In this document: piece after piece, positions 42,855 to 51,781 of the stretch
Numbering within the stretch: the first letter of the stretch is position 1
Layout: each line of letters opens with the position of its first letter
Assembly: GCF_001854245.1 (NCBI RefSeq)
Contig: NZ_CP015381.1
Coordinates: 1,833,001-1,897,000, forward strand
From: Desulfococcus multivorans
Lineage (GTDB): Bacteria > Desulfobacterota > Desulfobacteria > Desulfobacterales > Desulfococcaceae
Length of the DNA: 64,000 nucleotides
Reading direction: 5' to 3'
Program-made: the position numbers and the translations under genes
Notes under the pieces: model-generated
Databases searched by the model: none
Told to the model about the DNA's origin: nothing
The model's input: the letters and a program-made list of their open reading frames with translations, nothing else

Positions 42855-44186
42855 TCAGACGGCGGCTCGGGACCCATCAATAATGGGGTGGATATCGGCC
42901 CACCGATCCGCCGACCAGATCTGTTCCGCCAGGTTGCAGGCGGGATCCCGGCCGATAACCGGAGCGGTCAGCCAAAGAAATTTCTGCTGGAGGTCGGCAT
43001 CCGAGGGCAGGGTGTCCGGCGGTTCCCACAGGGCCTCGATTCTGCCGGAGGTGAAGCGTTCGCCGGTCATGGTTTCAACCGACACCTCCGCCGGCGCTTT
43101 TGCCGGAAATTCAGCGTCAAACGATGGTTCGACTTCGATGGAGATCCGGTTCATCAAGGTCGCCAGCTCGGGAGCGTGGAGGCGCGGGGGCAGCACCTGG
43201 GCGGGTCCCACCTCCCCGTCCGTCAACGCGGCGGCCACCGGGAACACCAGGCTGTACTGGGCCTCCTCGGTATTCCGGGGACGGCCCAGGGGAAGTCTGG
43301 CGGCGGCTTCGAAGGTGCGTACCCGGATGTGCCGGATTTCCGACGGCTTGAGATGATGTTCCCGGGCGATCTTCAGTGCGCCGGCCACGGCCGGCTGCCC
43401 CCACCGGCATGCGGCGTAGGGCTTGAAATAAAGGTTGAGGATTTCCCACTCACGTCCAAGGTTTTCCACCCACCTCGGTTCCGGCGTATCGTCGAAAAGG
43501 GGGCGGATGCCGGTGAATCCCTTCCGCGCCATGAGGATGGCGTTCATGGCGACCATAGCCCCCCAACCGATGCTGTCCTTGCCCATGGAGGGGGTATCGA
43601 TGCCCTTCATCATGGGGGCAATGGGGGCGTGGTATTCAGCGGCTCCCATGGCGTGCCGTAATGTCTCCGGGGACAGATCAAAGAGCCTCCCGCCGGCGGC
43701 GGCGGCCGCCACGGCGCCCCAGGATCCGGACGAATGGTAAGCAGCGTAGGTGGCGTGTCGAATCAGACCGGCCCGGATGCCGACCTCGTAGCCGATGACC
43801 AGGGCCGTCAGGAACGCCGCGCCGGAGGACCGGTTTGCTTCGGCGGCGGCAAGCACCACGGGCAGGATGCAGGCGCCCGGGTGGCCCTTGACCCTTCGAT
43901 AGCCGTCGTCGATGTCAAGGGCGTTGCCGGCAAAGCCGTTGGCCAAGGCCGCGCCGACAAGAGAGGCTCTCCGGTTCCGGACCAGGATGGCGGCCTGGTC
44001 CCCCGGATACTGTTCCTGGGCCATCTCGGTCATAATCGCGCCGACGGGAGTCTTCGTGCCCGCGATCATGGCACCCATGGCGTCCATGAGGCATCGGCGC
44101 GCCTGGCGGCGAACCGTCTCAGGCAAGTCCTGCCAGCGGGTATGGGTGATGAACCGGATGACATGACCGGTTAAACTGTGGGGCAT
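42855..44186 (-). CDS. MmgE/PrpD-family protein
   Basis: 443 residues. The N-terminal helical domain has GAMIAGTKTPVGAIM and FAGNALDIDDGYRRVKGHPG near residues 30-110, the family's conserved DD-G core. Later segments LVIGYEVGIRAGL, HSSGSWGAVAAAAAGGRLF and YKPYA-like FKPYAACRWGQPAVAG complete it. Members include 2-methylcitrate dehydratase and iminodisuccinate epimerase; others are unassigned. It may process an organic acid or imino intermediate from the imported amine. ATG 44186 is chosen over an open extension to 44210. It lies between the substrate-binding protein and nitrilase genes. Confidence 0.85.
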   Translation of the reverse strand: MPHSLTGHVIRFITHTRWQDLPETVRRQARRCLMDAMGAMIAGTKTPVGAIMTEMAQEQYPGDQAAILVRNRRASLVGAALANGFAGNALDIDDGYRRVKGHPGACILPVVLAAAEANRSSGAAFLTALVIGYEVGIRAGLIRHATYAAYHSSGSWGAVAAAAAGGRLFDLSPETLRHAMGAAEYHAPIAPMMKGIDTPSMGKDSIGWGAMVAMNAILMARKGFTGIRPLFDDTPEPRWVENLGREWEILNLYFKPYAACRWGQPAVAGALKIAREHHLKPSEIRHIRVRTFEAAARLPLGRPRNTEEAQYSLVFPVAAALTDGEVGPAQVLPPRLHAPELATLMNRISIEVEPSFDAEFPAKAPAEVSVETMTGERFTSGRIEALWEPPDTLPSDADLQQKFLWLTAPVIGRDPACNLAEQIWSADRWADIHPIIDGSRAAV

Positions 44187-44204
44187 ATCTCCAATTTCTC
44201 CTCT

Positions 44205-44273
44205 ACTCAACTGTCGATTTTCATGGACCGTATCCGCTATCCGGTCACCATCATGAAAGTTGAAAGCCGAGTC
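44205..44273 (-). repeat. dispersed palindromic repeat, copy 6
   Basis: A 69-bp copy with left arm ACTCAACTGTCGATTTTCAT, core CCGCTATCCGGTCACCATCA and right arm TGAAAGTTGAAAGCCGAGTC. It has the same core orientation as the 12175 copy. It interrupts the spacing between the MmgE and substrate-binding protein genes. Confidence 0.8.
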
Positions 44274-44381
44274 CTCTAGAAAAAGCCCGAATTCATGATA
44301 TGAACCCGGGCAGTCTCCTCAAAAAATGGGGGCCGGCAACCCTGAAGCGAGCGCCGCCGGCCACGGCAGTTACTTGAAGGT

Positions 44382-45290
44382 TTACAGCAATCCCGCAGTC
44401 TTGAGCCAGGCTTTGGCCACATCCTCCACAGGCTTGTGTTCGGTGTCGACCTGATAGTTCATCTCGGTCATGGCCGCGGTGTCGAGCTTATCGGTCAGAG
44501 GGAGGAAAATGGTTTCCAGCTCCGGATATTTCTCGAACGTCTCCTTCTTCACCACCGGTGCGGGATTGTAGACCGGAAAATAGTTCTTGTCGTCTTCGAG
44601 AACTACAAATCCCATGCCTTTGATGCGACCGTCGGTGGCGAATCCCATGGCCACGTCCACCTGACCGCCTTCCAGGGCCTTGTAAAGAAGACCGGGGGTC
44701 ATCTTCTTGATATTCTTGCGACCAAACTGGAAATCATATTTTTTCTGAAGGGGTTTGTAGCCGTCGGGGCGGGCGTAGAATTCTTCGTTGGTTCCGAAAT
44801 TGATCTCGTTCTTGTGAGCCTTGACGTAGGCGGAAAGATCCGAGAGGGTCTTGATGCCCTTTTTCTCGGCGTCGTCCTTGCGCATCATGAGGCAGTAGGT
44901 ATTGTTGAAGGGCATCATGGGGAGCCAGACCAGGCCGTTTCGCTCCAGATCGGCCTCTTTAACGAAATCATAGCACGCCTGTGGATCGGTAATGACCTCC
45001 TTCTCTTTCAGCATGGTGACCAGGGCGGTCCCGGTGTATTCCATGTAGATGTCGATCTGGCCGTTCTCCAGGGCCTTTCGGGCCACCAGGGTACCCCCGA
45101 GTCCTGTCTTGTCCTCCGTTGTAAATCCGTTTTTCTGCAGCAGTTCGATCATGATCAGCCCGAGAACCCGCTGCTCGGTGAAGTTCTTGGCGCCGACCAC
45201 TATTTTTTTTTCCTGGGAAAAGGCCGTACCTGTCAGGGTGAAGGCCGCGATCAACAGTGCCGTAATCAAATTCCATGTCATTTTCTTCAT
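44382..45290 (-). CDS. quaternary-amine ABC transporter substrate-binding protein
   Basis: 302 residues: a Sec signal peptide (1-25) then a type II binding domain. KIVVGAKNFTEQRVLGLIMI (near 30), GGTLVARKALENGQIDIYM (near 65) and EYTGTALV are characteristic of the OpuCC/OsmF/ProX branch. Ligand-cage aromatic residues such as YMEYTG and FYARPDGY are visible. It binds a quaternary ammonium or similar compatible solute outside the membrane. ATG 45290 follows GGAGAG. It is encoded between the permease (104 bp upstream) and MmgE genes. Confidence 0.88.
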   Translation of the reverse strand: MKKMTWNLITALLIAAFTLTGTAFSQEKKIVVGAKNFTEQRVLGLIMIELLQKNGFTTEDKTGLGGTLVARKALENGQIDIYMEYTGTALVTMLKEKEVITDPQACYDFVKEADLERNGLVWLPMMPFNNTYCLMMRKDDAEKKGIKTLSDLSAYVKAHKNEINFGTNEEFYARPDGYKPLQKKYDFQFGRKNIKKMTPGLLYKALEGGQVDVAMGFATDGRIKGMGFVVLEDDKNYFPVYNPAPVVKKETFEKYPELETIFLPLTDKLDTAAMTEMNYQVDTEHKPVEDVAKAWLKTAGLL

Positions 45291-45394
45291 TGTTTGTCGC
45301 TCTCCTTTCGGTGTTGCATTACCGGTTTGGGTTTTGAATAGATGCCGCATTGGATCGAAAGCGGGCACATCGCCCGATACGCGCTCCTATCCCG

Positions 45395-46135
45395 CTATTT
45401 TTCGTAGACCAGTCCGTCGCTGACAATCCATCCCTCCATCTTTCCGATGAACCAGTTCATGAAGATGGCCAGAGCCGCCGTGGGAACCGCTCCGGCGAGC
45501 ATATAGCCCGGGTCCACCATGGCGATCCCGCTGAAGATCAGATCGCCCAGGCCGCCGCCGCCCACCAGAAAGCTCATGGCTGCCGTGCCGACGTTGATGA
45601 CGGTGGAGGTTCGGATGCCGGTGAGGATGATATACATGGCATTGGGCAGTTCCACCTTGAACAGCATCTGGGCGGGAGTCATGCCCATGCCCCTGCCCGC
45701 GTCGAGAAAGACCGGGTTGATGCCGGCCAGTCCGGCGACGCTGTTACGGATGATGGGTAGAAGACCGTATATTACCAGCGCGAAGATGGCGGTTTTTTTG
45801 CCGATGCCCAGGTAGGTCATTGCGATCGCGATGACCGCCAGCGAAGGGACCGTCTGGCAGATACCCAGGATATTGAGAATCCAGTCCCGATACCTTCGCA
45901 TGAAGCCCCTGGTGAGCAGGATGCCGGTGGGGACGCCGATGGCGATGGATATGACGCTTGAGATGAGGACCAACTGGATGTGCTCCACAAAGAGCATCCA
46001 GATCTCCTCGGGGTTGTCCATGGCGAATTGGAGAAATCCAAGTTGTTCCGCGTAGATACCCGATATAAAGGTCAGCACGAAGGCTGTCATCATCCAGAAA
46101 CGGCCGGCACCTCCGGTTTTTTTCTTTTTTTTCAT
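45395..46135 (-). CDS. OpuC-type ABC permease
   Basis: 246 residues with five or six membrane helices and the EAA-type loop near residues 150-170 (FLDAGRGMGMTPAQMLFKVE). SVISIAIGVPTGILLTRGF near residue 50 is typical of OpuCB/OpuCD permeases. It starts at ATG 46135, overlapping the ATPase stop by 4 bp with GGGAGGA upstream. It pairs with the second permease at 47289. Both would form the channel for quaternary-amine uptake. Confidence 0.88.
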   Translation of the reverse strand: MKKKKKTGGAGRFWMMTAFVLTFISGIYAEQLGFLQFAMDNPEEIWMLFVEHIQLVLISSVISIAIGVPTGILLTRGFMRRYRDWILNILGICQTVPSLAVIAIAMTYLGIGKKTAIFALVIYGLLPIIRNSVAGLAGINPVFLDAGRGMGMTPAQMLFKVELPNAMYIILTGIRTSTVINVGTAAMSFLVGGGGLGDLIFSGIAMVDPGYMLAGAVPTAALAIFMNWFIGKMEGWIVSDGLVYEK

Positions 46136-47286
46136 AGAATCCTCCCGCCCGTGGTGATCCTGCCCCAATGGCCGCCGTGTTCATCATAGGTTTCGCCTAC
46201 TACGGAAACAAGGGTTTTCGAATTGAGGACCCCCTGCAGTACACCCTGATCGTCCACCGCCACGACGATGCCGATGTCGTAGGTGAGCATTTTGCTGAGG
46301 GCGTCCTTGAGATTCTGATCCGGTCGAACGGTGATGCTCATGGGCCGGGCCAGGTCGCCGACAATACCTTTGTGCCCTCGAAGCATATCGAGATTGACAT
46401 ATCCTACGAGGCGGTTGCCCGGCGCCGTGACCAGAAGATAATCGAGATCCTTCTCGATCATGCGCTCGAGTATCTTTTCGCTGGCATCCTCGGTGTTGCA
46501 TCGGACGGGGTTTTTCAGCATGGCATCCGCCACCTTGAGCAGATCGAGGCGCTTGAGTGCCCGGTCGGCACCAACGAAATCCTTGACGAACTGGTTTTTA
46601 GGGCGGGTGAGAAGCTCTTCCGGAGTGGCGTATTGAATGAGGTTTCCGGCGTCGAGAAGAGCGATGCGGTCGCCCATCTTGACCGCTTCGTGGATGTCGT
46701 GGGTCACGAAGACAATGGTTTTTTTGAGCTTCTCCTGGATCTTGAGGAACTCGTCCTGAAGCACCTCCCGGTTGATGGGATCGATGGCGCCGAAGGGTTC
46801 GTCCATGAGCATGACCGGTGGGTTGGCCGCCATGGCCCGGGCCACGCCGATCCGTTGGGCCTGACCGCCGGAGAGCTCCCGGGGATAGCGGTCCCGATAG
46901 ATGGCCGGATCGAGGTTCACCAGGGAGAGAAGTTCGTCAACCCGTTCGCTCATTCGTTTTTTGTTCCACCCCAGGAGCCTGGGGACGACGGTGATGTTTT
47001 CGAAGACGGTCATGTGGGGGAAGAGACCGATCTGCTGGATGGCGTAGCCGATGCCGCGCCGAAGCTCGATGACGTCCATGTGGGTGACGTCCTTGCCGTC
47101 GATTTTGATAGTGCCCGAGGTGATGGGCTCCAGGCGGTTGATCATCCGCATCAGGGTTGTCTTGCCGCAACCGGAAGAGCCGATGAGGATGCAGATCTCT
47201 CCGTTGGGAATGTGCAGACTGATGTTGTCCACGGCCGGAATCGTGCTTCCGGGATAGATTTTCGTAAGGCGTTCGAGTCGTATCAT
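46132..47286 (-). CDS. OpuCA-type ABC ATP-binding protein with CBS domains
   Basis: 384 residues. The ATPase domain has Walker A IGSSGCGKTTL (near 37), QQIGLFPHMTVFENI (near 84), signature RELSGGQAQRIGVARAM (near 137), Walker B MLMDEPFGAID (near 160) and FVTHDIHEA (near 194). From ~255 two CBS domains follow, as in OpuA/OpuCA, where they gate transport by ionic strength. It is cotranscribed with both permeases (2-bp gap before, 4-bp overlap after). Osmotic regulation is inferred from the CBS tail. Confidence 0.9.
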   Translation of the reverse strand: MIRLERLTKIYPGSTIPAVDNISLHIPNGEICILIGSSGCGKTTLMRMINRLEPITSGTIKIDGKDVTHMDVIELRRGIGYAIQQIGLFPHMTVFENITVVPRLLGWNKKRMSERVDELLSLVNLDPAIYRDRYPRELSGGQAQRIGVARAMAANPPVMLMDEPFGAIDPINREVLQDEFLKIQEKLKKTIVFVTHDIHEAVKMGDRIALLDAGNLIQYATPEELLTRPKNQFVKDFVGADRALKRLDLLKVADAMLKNPVRCNTEDASEKILERMIEKDLDYLLVTAPGNRLVGYVNLDMLRGHKGIVGDLARPMSITVRPDQNLKDALSKMLTYDIGIVVAVDDQGVLQGVLNSKTLVSVVGETYDEHGGHWGRITTGGRIL

Positions 47287-47288
47287 GG

Positions 47289-47939
47289 CTATGTCCTCAA
47301 TCCTTTGCTGACCAGGCGGTTTTCAATCCATCCAAAGATATAATCCGTGATGATGGCCATGACGGCAACGCACAGGGCGCCGGCATTGATCATGGCGTCG
47401 TAGGTCTGGTTGATGCCCATGAAGATATAATGTCCCAGACCTCCGGCGCCGATGTAGGCTGCAATGGCGCCGATCCCGATGGACATGACCACGGCAACCC
47501 GGACTCCCGCGAAGATGATGCTGAGCGCCATGGGCACCTGAACCTTGAGCAGCACCTGAAAGCGGGTCATGCCCATCCCGATGCCGGCGTCGATGACGGC
47601 GGGATCGACATTCTTGATGGCGGCATAGGTGTTGCGGATGATGGGGAGTTGGGAGTAGAGCACCAGGGCGACGATGGCGGGCACGGTGCCGATGCCGTAG
47701 CCGAAAACGGAGAGAATCGGAATCATGATGCCGAAAAGGGCGATGGAGGGGATCGTCATGATGATACCGGCAATATAGAGTACGATGTCGGCGGCCTGGC
47801 GGTTGAAGGTGATCCAGATACCGATGGGGACGCCGGTGAATATGGCGATGGTAACGGCGACCGCCACGACCCAGGCATGCTCCCAGGCCAGCTTCAGGGT
47901 TTCAGGACCCTGATTGATCAAGAATTGCCATGTTTCCAT
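47289..47939 (-). CDS. OpuC-type ABC permease (second)
   Basis: 216 residues with about five membrane helices. AVTIAIFTGVPIGIWITFNR (near 32) and the EAA-like loop DAGIGMGMTRFQVLLKVQVP (near 137) match OpuCD-type permeases, and the C-terminus has GLGHYIFMGIN. It is the second membrane subunit of the importer, 2 bp before the ATPase start. ATG 47939 has AAGGAGG upstream. It is 161 bp after the MttB gene, a gap that contains a hairpin. Confidence 0.88.
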   Translation of the reverse strand: METWQFLINQGPETLKLAWEHAWVVAVAVTIAIFTGVPIGIWITFNRQAADIVLYIAGIIMTIPSIALFGIMIPILSVFGYGIGTVPAIVALVLYSQLPIIRNTYAAIKNVDPAVIDAGIGMGMTRFQVLLKVQVPMALSIIFAGVRVAVVMSIGIGAIAAYIGAGGLGHYIFMGINQTYDAMINAGALCVAVMAIITDYIFGWIENRLVSKGLRT

Positions 47940-48047
47940 AGGGGCGCCTCCTTGGCTAAGGGTGAATGGGAGGGGTGGGATCTTGAACGTCTATCGAGAG
48001 GCGGGATATCACCGGCATCCATGAAGGATGCGGGTCATCCCGGGAAA

Positions 48048-48072
48048 GCCGACGGCCGTATCGACCGTCGGC
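48048..48072. promoter_or_regulatory. hairpin between the MttB and permease genes
   Basis: GCCGACGG (48048-48055) and CCGTCGGC (48065-48072) form an 8-bp stem with a 9-nt loop in the 161-bp gap. No T-tract follows on the minus strand. It may cap mRNA degradation or lower downstream expression, allowing unequal expression within the operon. Confidence 0.4.
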
Positions 48073-48100
48073 CGTCCGCACATAACAATTCATCTTAACG

Positions 48101-49555
48101 TTACGGCAACAATATGTCAAATTTGGATCGAATCGCGGCGTCGACATCCGCCGGAATATGGGAGACGGGCTCGGCCGCAAGGATCTTCCGGGCAATATTC
48201 CGCCCCCGCTCCCAGGCGTCGATGCCGCCGTCCTTTTTCCAGTTTTCGCGGATCTTCCGGTCGGTCACGCCGTTGCCGGTGAAATAGGTGGACCGCATAT
48301 GCTTGAGGGTGTGAGGGGAAATCATGAAGTTGCCGCCAGGCCCCACCTGATCGATAACCGAAAGGGCCAGCTGCTCCTCGTCAACGGGGATGCCGGCCAG
48401 AACCTTCATCGCCATGCCGATGATCTCGTCGTCAATGACAAACTGTTCGTAAGCGACGGCGAGCATCGATTCCAGCATACCCGCCGAATGGTGGATGTAG
48501 TTGGAGCCGCCCATCGCCGCGAGAAGCACGGTCATCGCCTTTTCCCAGCCGGCCTGGCAGTCTGGGATCTTGGCGTCCGAGAGCCCGGCGGAGTTGTAGT
48601 TGGGTACCTGGATGTGTGCCGCCATCTGGTGGATAGCGGCGTTCATCATGCCGCACTCGACGCCGCCGCCGAGGTATCCCATGGTGTTCATGTTGGCCAT
48701 GCCGGGGATGCCGCCGTAAAGGAGAGGCGCTCCCGGCCGGGTCAGTTGACAGATGGTGATGCCCGCCAGCTGCTCCGCATGGATCTGCGCCAGGGTGGCG
48801 GCCATGGTGACGGGAGAGGTGGATCCGGCCATGGGGGCACAGGAGAGGGCTACCGGAATCATGTTCCGGTTGCATTCCTGCATGATGCGCGTGGACTGGG
48901 TACAAAGCTTCAGGGGTGATATGGCGAAGGAGGTGATGACCGAAATGAAGGGCCGGGCCTTGAGTTGATCCAAGCCGCCTGCGATCATGGCGGCCAGATC
49001 CATGATGCGGTGAAGGCCCGCTTCGTTGTTCACGCCCGACATGAAGTGTTTGGTGGTGGCCTTCATGCCGGCATAATACATGTTGACGTCATAGGCCTCT
49101 TCGGGGATGTCCGTCGGAATGCAGGAGCGAACAAAGAAGTGGATGTTGTCGAGCCGATCCACCAGCCGGCCAATCTGGTAGATGTCGTTCAGGACGGTGG
49201 CACGGGCTTCGCCCGTCTCGAGATCGAGTATTCTGACGGCGGCGCCCCCGGTGCCCAGATGAACCTTGTCCTCGGTGAGGTCGAGATCATTTCTGCCGTC
49301 CCGGCTGTATAGAACGACCTTGGCAGGGGCCGTTTCTGCCATCCGGGACACCAGATCCCGGGGAAACAGAATCCGGCTCCCCGCCCGATCGACCGTTGCA
49401 CCGGCCGACTCGAGCATGGCCAACGTCTCGTCCAGACCGGATTCATAGGTGAATCCGGTTTTCTCCAGAACGTGGAGGGCGGCGTTGTGAATGGTTTCGA
49501 CATCCTGTGGGGAAAGGGGTTTGTAGATTCCTCCCTGAAGGCCTTTGAGGTTCAT
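48101..49555 (-). CDS. MttB-family methyltransferase (non-pyrrolysine)
   Basis: 484 residues of the trimethylamine methyltransferase superfamily. Core segments include ALHVLEKTGFTYESG near residue 30, NDIYQIGRLVDRLDNIHFF near 126, SGVNNEAGLHRIMDLA near 172, and the barrel strands MIPVALSCAPMAGSTSPVTM and GAPLLYGGIPGMANMNTMGY. No in-frame TAG is present, so pyrrolysine is absent, as in the MtgB/MtpB glycine- and proline-betaine enzymes. These move a methyl group from a quaternary amine to a corrinoid protein. No corrinoid protein gene is adjacent. ATG 49555 follows AAGGAG. It heads an operon with an amine importer; the exact substrate is unknown. Confidence 0.88.
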   Translation of the reverse strand: MNLKGLQGGIYKPLSPQDVETIHNAALHVLEKTGFTYESGLDETLAMLESAGATVDRAGSRILFPRDLVSRMAETAPAKVVLYSRDGRNDLDLTEDKVHLGTGGAAVRILDLETGEARATVLNDIYQIGRLVDRLDNIHFFVRSCIPTDIPEEAYDVNMYYAGMKATTKHFMSGVNNEAGLHRIMDLAAMIAGGLDQLKARPFISVITSFAISPLKLCTQSTRIMQECNRNMIPVALSCAPMAGSTSPVTMAATLAQIHAEQLAGITICQLTRPGAPLLYGGIPGMANMNTMGYLGGGVECGMMNAAIHQMAAHIQVPNYNSAGLSDAKIPDCQAGWEKAMTVLLAAMGGSNYIHHSAGMLESMLAVAYEQFVIDDEIIGMAMKVLAGIPVDEEQLALSVIDQVGPGGNFMISPHTLKHMRSTYFTGNGVTDRKIRENWKKDGGIDAWERGRNIARKILAAEPVSHIPADVDAAIRSKFDILLP

Positions 49556-49947
49556 TTCTCTGCTCCTTGACGATGTTGAAAAAAAGGATTCAAATGGTTG
49601 CGGATGCAAACGGAACGGCTTCGGGACCTCGCTGAAGTCCGGCCGGACGGTACGATCACCGCTCTACAATTGACAGGATTTGTTTCAATTTGAGGTCGCC
49701 GGCGGCGCCCCGGGTGAAAATATCTATTTCATATGAAATGAAATATGTCAATCAGAATTTTTCAGTGCATTTTCGACTCGTGTTGATTGTTTAGACTTTC
49801 AGGTCAAGGATGGGGATTGTAAAGGGGTAAACAGGATAGCTTTGAAAAATTTTTCGATATTACTGCTCGATGGTATGATGGGCGCAGAAGCCGGATTTCA
49901 GGATGCGGCTGATCATAAATATATGGGTTTCATGATCGAGGGAACCT
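49556..49947. other. promoter region of the MttB operon
   Basis: About 390 bp with no gene. It contains the TTGACA/ATTTCATATGAAAT element at 49726-49751 on the minus strand. The remaining 49760-49947 holds a short unsupported plus frame (from 49842) and the 3' flank of the antiporter gene. Confidence 0.45.
49726..49751 (-). promoter_or_regulatory. promoter/operator of the MttB operon
   Basis: On the minus strand TTGACA (49751-49746) is followed by the perfect 14-bp palindrome ATTTCATATGAAAT (49739-49726), within the spacer/-10 region where a repressor would block RNA polymerase. A second overlapping GAAAT copy adjoins it. The -10 hexamer itself is not clear; GATATT about 21 nt after the -35 box is one option. 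Confidence 0.45.
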
Positions 49948-51759
49948 TCAATCCACCGCTTTTATGGGCGCATCGATGGACAAGGCCAGGATTTTCCATC
50001 CCGATGCAGGTGAGAATTGGGGATCCGGCGTAAAAACATGGATATTCTCGTTGTCGTCGATGGCAAAGAGCGGCAGACGGGTGTTTCTATGCTGTTGAAG
50101 GTAATCTTCATAGGAAAATTCATCGGTCAGCAGCGTTGTATGGATATCCGCACCGCCGGTCACATATCGGTTCAGCGTCTGATACGTCATGTCTTCACGG
50201 AAAAGATGTCGACCGCCGTATTTAAAAGCCGATTTTTTTTCGGCATTGCCGTTTTTCGGCGGATGATTGCCGACGGCATAGATCCGTTTCTTTTCAAATT
50301 CAAGTCGATAGTAGTGAGCAGAAAGAGCGTTCAGTTCAATGTTGGGGGAGACGGCTATCAAATGACCGATGCCCGTCAGGTCAAGATGGCGTTCAGCATG
50401 CTCCGATGCCGGGTTGCCCCAGTAGGCCGGCAATCCGTTCATTTTGGCTTCGGCAATGTAATCCCAGTTCGGATCCGTGACCACCACCCTGAACCCGTTA
50501 TCCTGGAGCGCTTTGGCAATGGTCTGTGCAAGGGTATTGGCGCCGATGATGAGAAATCCCCTGGGCTCGGGTTCCCTGACCTTCAGCCATTTAGCGATGA
50601 GACCCGCGGTGGTGCTTTGCAGCAGAACCGTGCCGATGATCACCATGAAGGTCAACGGCACCAGCTGGGAGGCATCCTGATATCCGATACCCTCCAGTTT
50701 GATGGCGAAAAGCGCCGATATCGCCGCGGCAACGATGCCGCGGGGTGCGATCCATGCCAGAAGGTGCCGCTCGGTCGGAATCAGCTTCGAGCCCAGGGCT
50801 GAGAGTTGCGCATTCAAGGGCCGTGCCAGAAATTGGATGATACCGAGCACGGCCAGGCCGGGCCATCCCAGGGCAATGAACGCGTTAAGGTTTATTCGGG
50901 CCGCCAGAATGATGAAAAGCATCGAGATGAGGAGGATACTCAGGCTTTCCTTGAAATCCAGGATGTCTTCCAATTCGAGGCCTTTCATATTGGCAAGGCA
51001 AATGCCCATCACCGTTACGGAAAGAAGACCGGATTCCGCTTCCAGGGTATTGGAAAGGGCAAAGACGGCGCAGACCGTCGCCAGGGCCGCAAAATTGTGA
51101 AGGTACCGGGGCAGCATGTTGCGGCGTAAAACAATTCCGAACAGATAGCCGCCGAGAGCGCCGAAAAAGCCCCCAATGGCTATGATTTTGAGAAAAACAA
51201 CGGCCCCGGACTGAAAACCGCCTGCTGTTCCGCCGGAAACGATGAACTCGTAAACCAAAATAGCCAGGGTGGCGCCGATGGGATCAGTCAGAATACCTTC
51301 CCATCTCAGGATGTGGGCTACATTTTCCCTGGGCCGGACGGTCCGGAGCATCGGCACGATCACGGTGGGACCGGTGACCACCATGAGTGCCCCGAACAGG
51401 AAGGAGATTTCCCATGAGAAAAAAAGCAGCCAACGGACGGCCAGTGCGGTAATCAACCAGGTCACAAAAACGCCCAACGTGATCAGGTTGCGAATTACTT
51501 TTTCCAGCCCGGGAATGTCCTTGAATTTCAGGGTCAGGCTGCCTTCAAAAAGGATGACGGCCACCGCAAGGGAGATAAAAGGAAACAAGAGACTGCCGAA
51601 CAACCGGTTCGGATCGAGCCAGTTCATCATCGGGCCGAGCAGGATCCCGCAGAGCAGCAAAAACAGGATGGCCGGCAGTCTCAGTCGCCAGGCGATCCAT
51701 TGGCACCCCATGCCGGCCAGGAGGGTGATCGACAGCGCCACCACGGCATGTTCGTTCAT
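49948..51759 (-). CDS. CPA1-type cation/proton antiporter with TrkA-N domain
   Basis: 603 residues: about 12-13 membrane helices (1-390) of the CPA1/NhaP type, with FGALMVVTGPTVIVPMLRTV (near 125) and WEGILTDPIGATLAILVYEF (near 158), the TD/DP site of these exchangers. A cytoplasmic Rossmann TrkA-N domain follows (about 400-500, with GFLIIGANTLAQTIAKALQD), then a TrkA-C-like tail. It exchanges Na+ or K+ for H+, with the Rossmann part probably sensing nucleotide or pH. ATG 51759 fits the helix 1 start. It lies 22 bp after the YqaE gene. Confidence 0.88.
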   Translation of the reverse strand: MNEHAVVALSITLLAGMGCQWIAWRLRLPAILFLLLCGILLGPMMNWLDPNRLFGSLLFPFISLAVAVILFEGSLTLKFKDIPGLEKVIRNLITLGVFVTWLITALAVRWLLFFSWEISFLFGALMVVTGPTVIVPMLRTVRPRENVAHILRWEGILTDPIGATLAILVYEFIVSGGTAGGFQSGAVVFLKIIAIGGFFGALGGYLFGIVLRRNMLPRYLHNFAALATVCAVFALSNTLEAESGLLSVTVMGICLANMKGLELEDILDFKESLSILLISMLFIILAARINLNAFIALGWPGLAVLGIIQFLARPLNAQLSALGSKLIPTERHLLAWIAPRGIVAAAISALFAIKLEGIGYQDASQLVPLTFMVIIGTVLLQSTTAGLIAKWLKVREPEPRGFLIIGANTLAQTIAKALQDNGFRVVVTDPNWDYIAEAKMNGLPAYWGNPASEHAERHLDLTGIGHLIAVSPNIELNALSAHYYRLEFEKKRIYAVGNHPPKNGNAEKKSAFKYGGRHLFREDMTYQTLNRYVTGGADIHTTLLTDEFSYEDYLQQHRNTRLPLFAIDDNENIHVFTPDPQFSPASGWKILALSIDAPIKAVD

Positions 51760-51781
51760 GATGGCGTATTTTGCCTTCGTA

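Noticed and set aside
48101-49555. Pyrrolysine-containing trimethylamine methyltransferase
   Set aside because: No in-frame TAG codon within the gene, so it belongs to the non-pyrrolysine members of the family.
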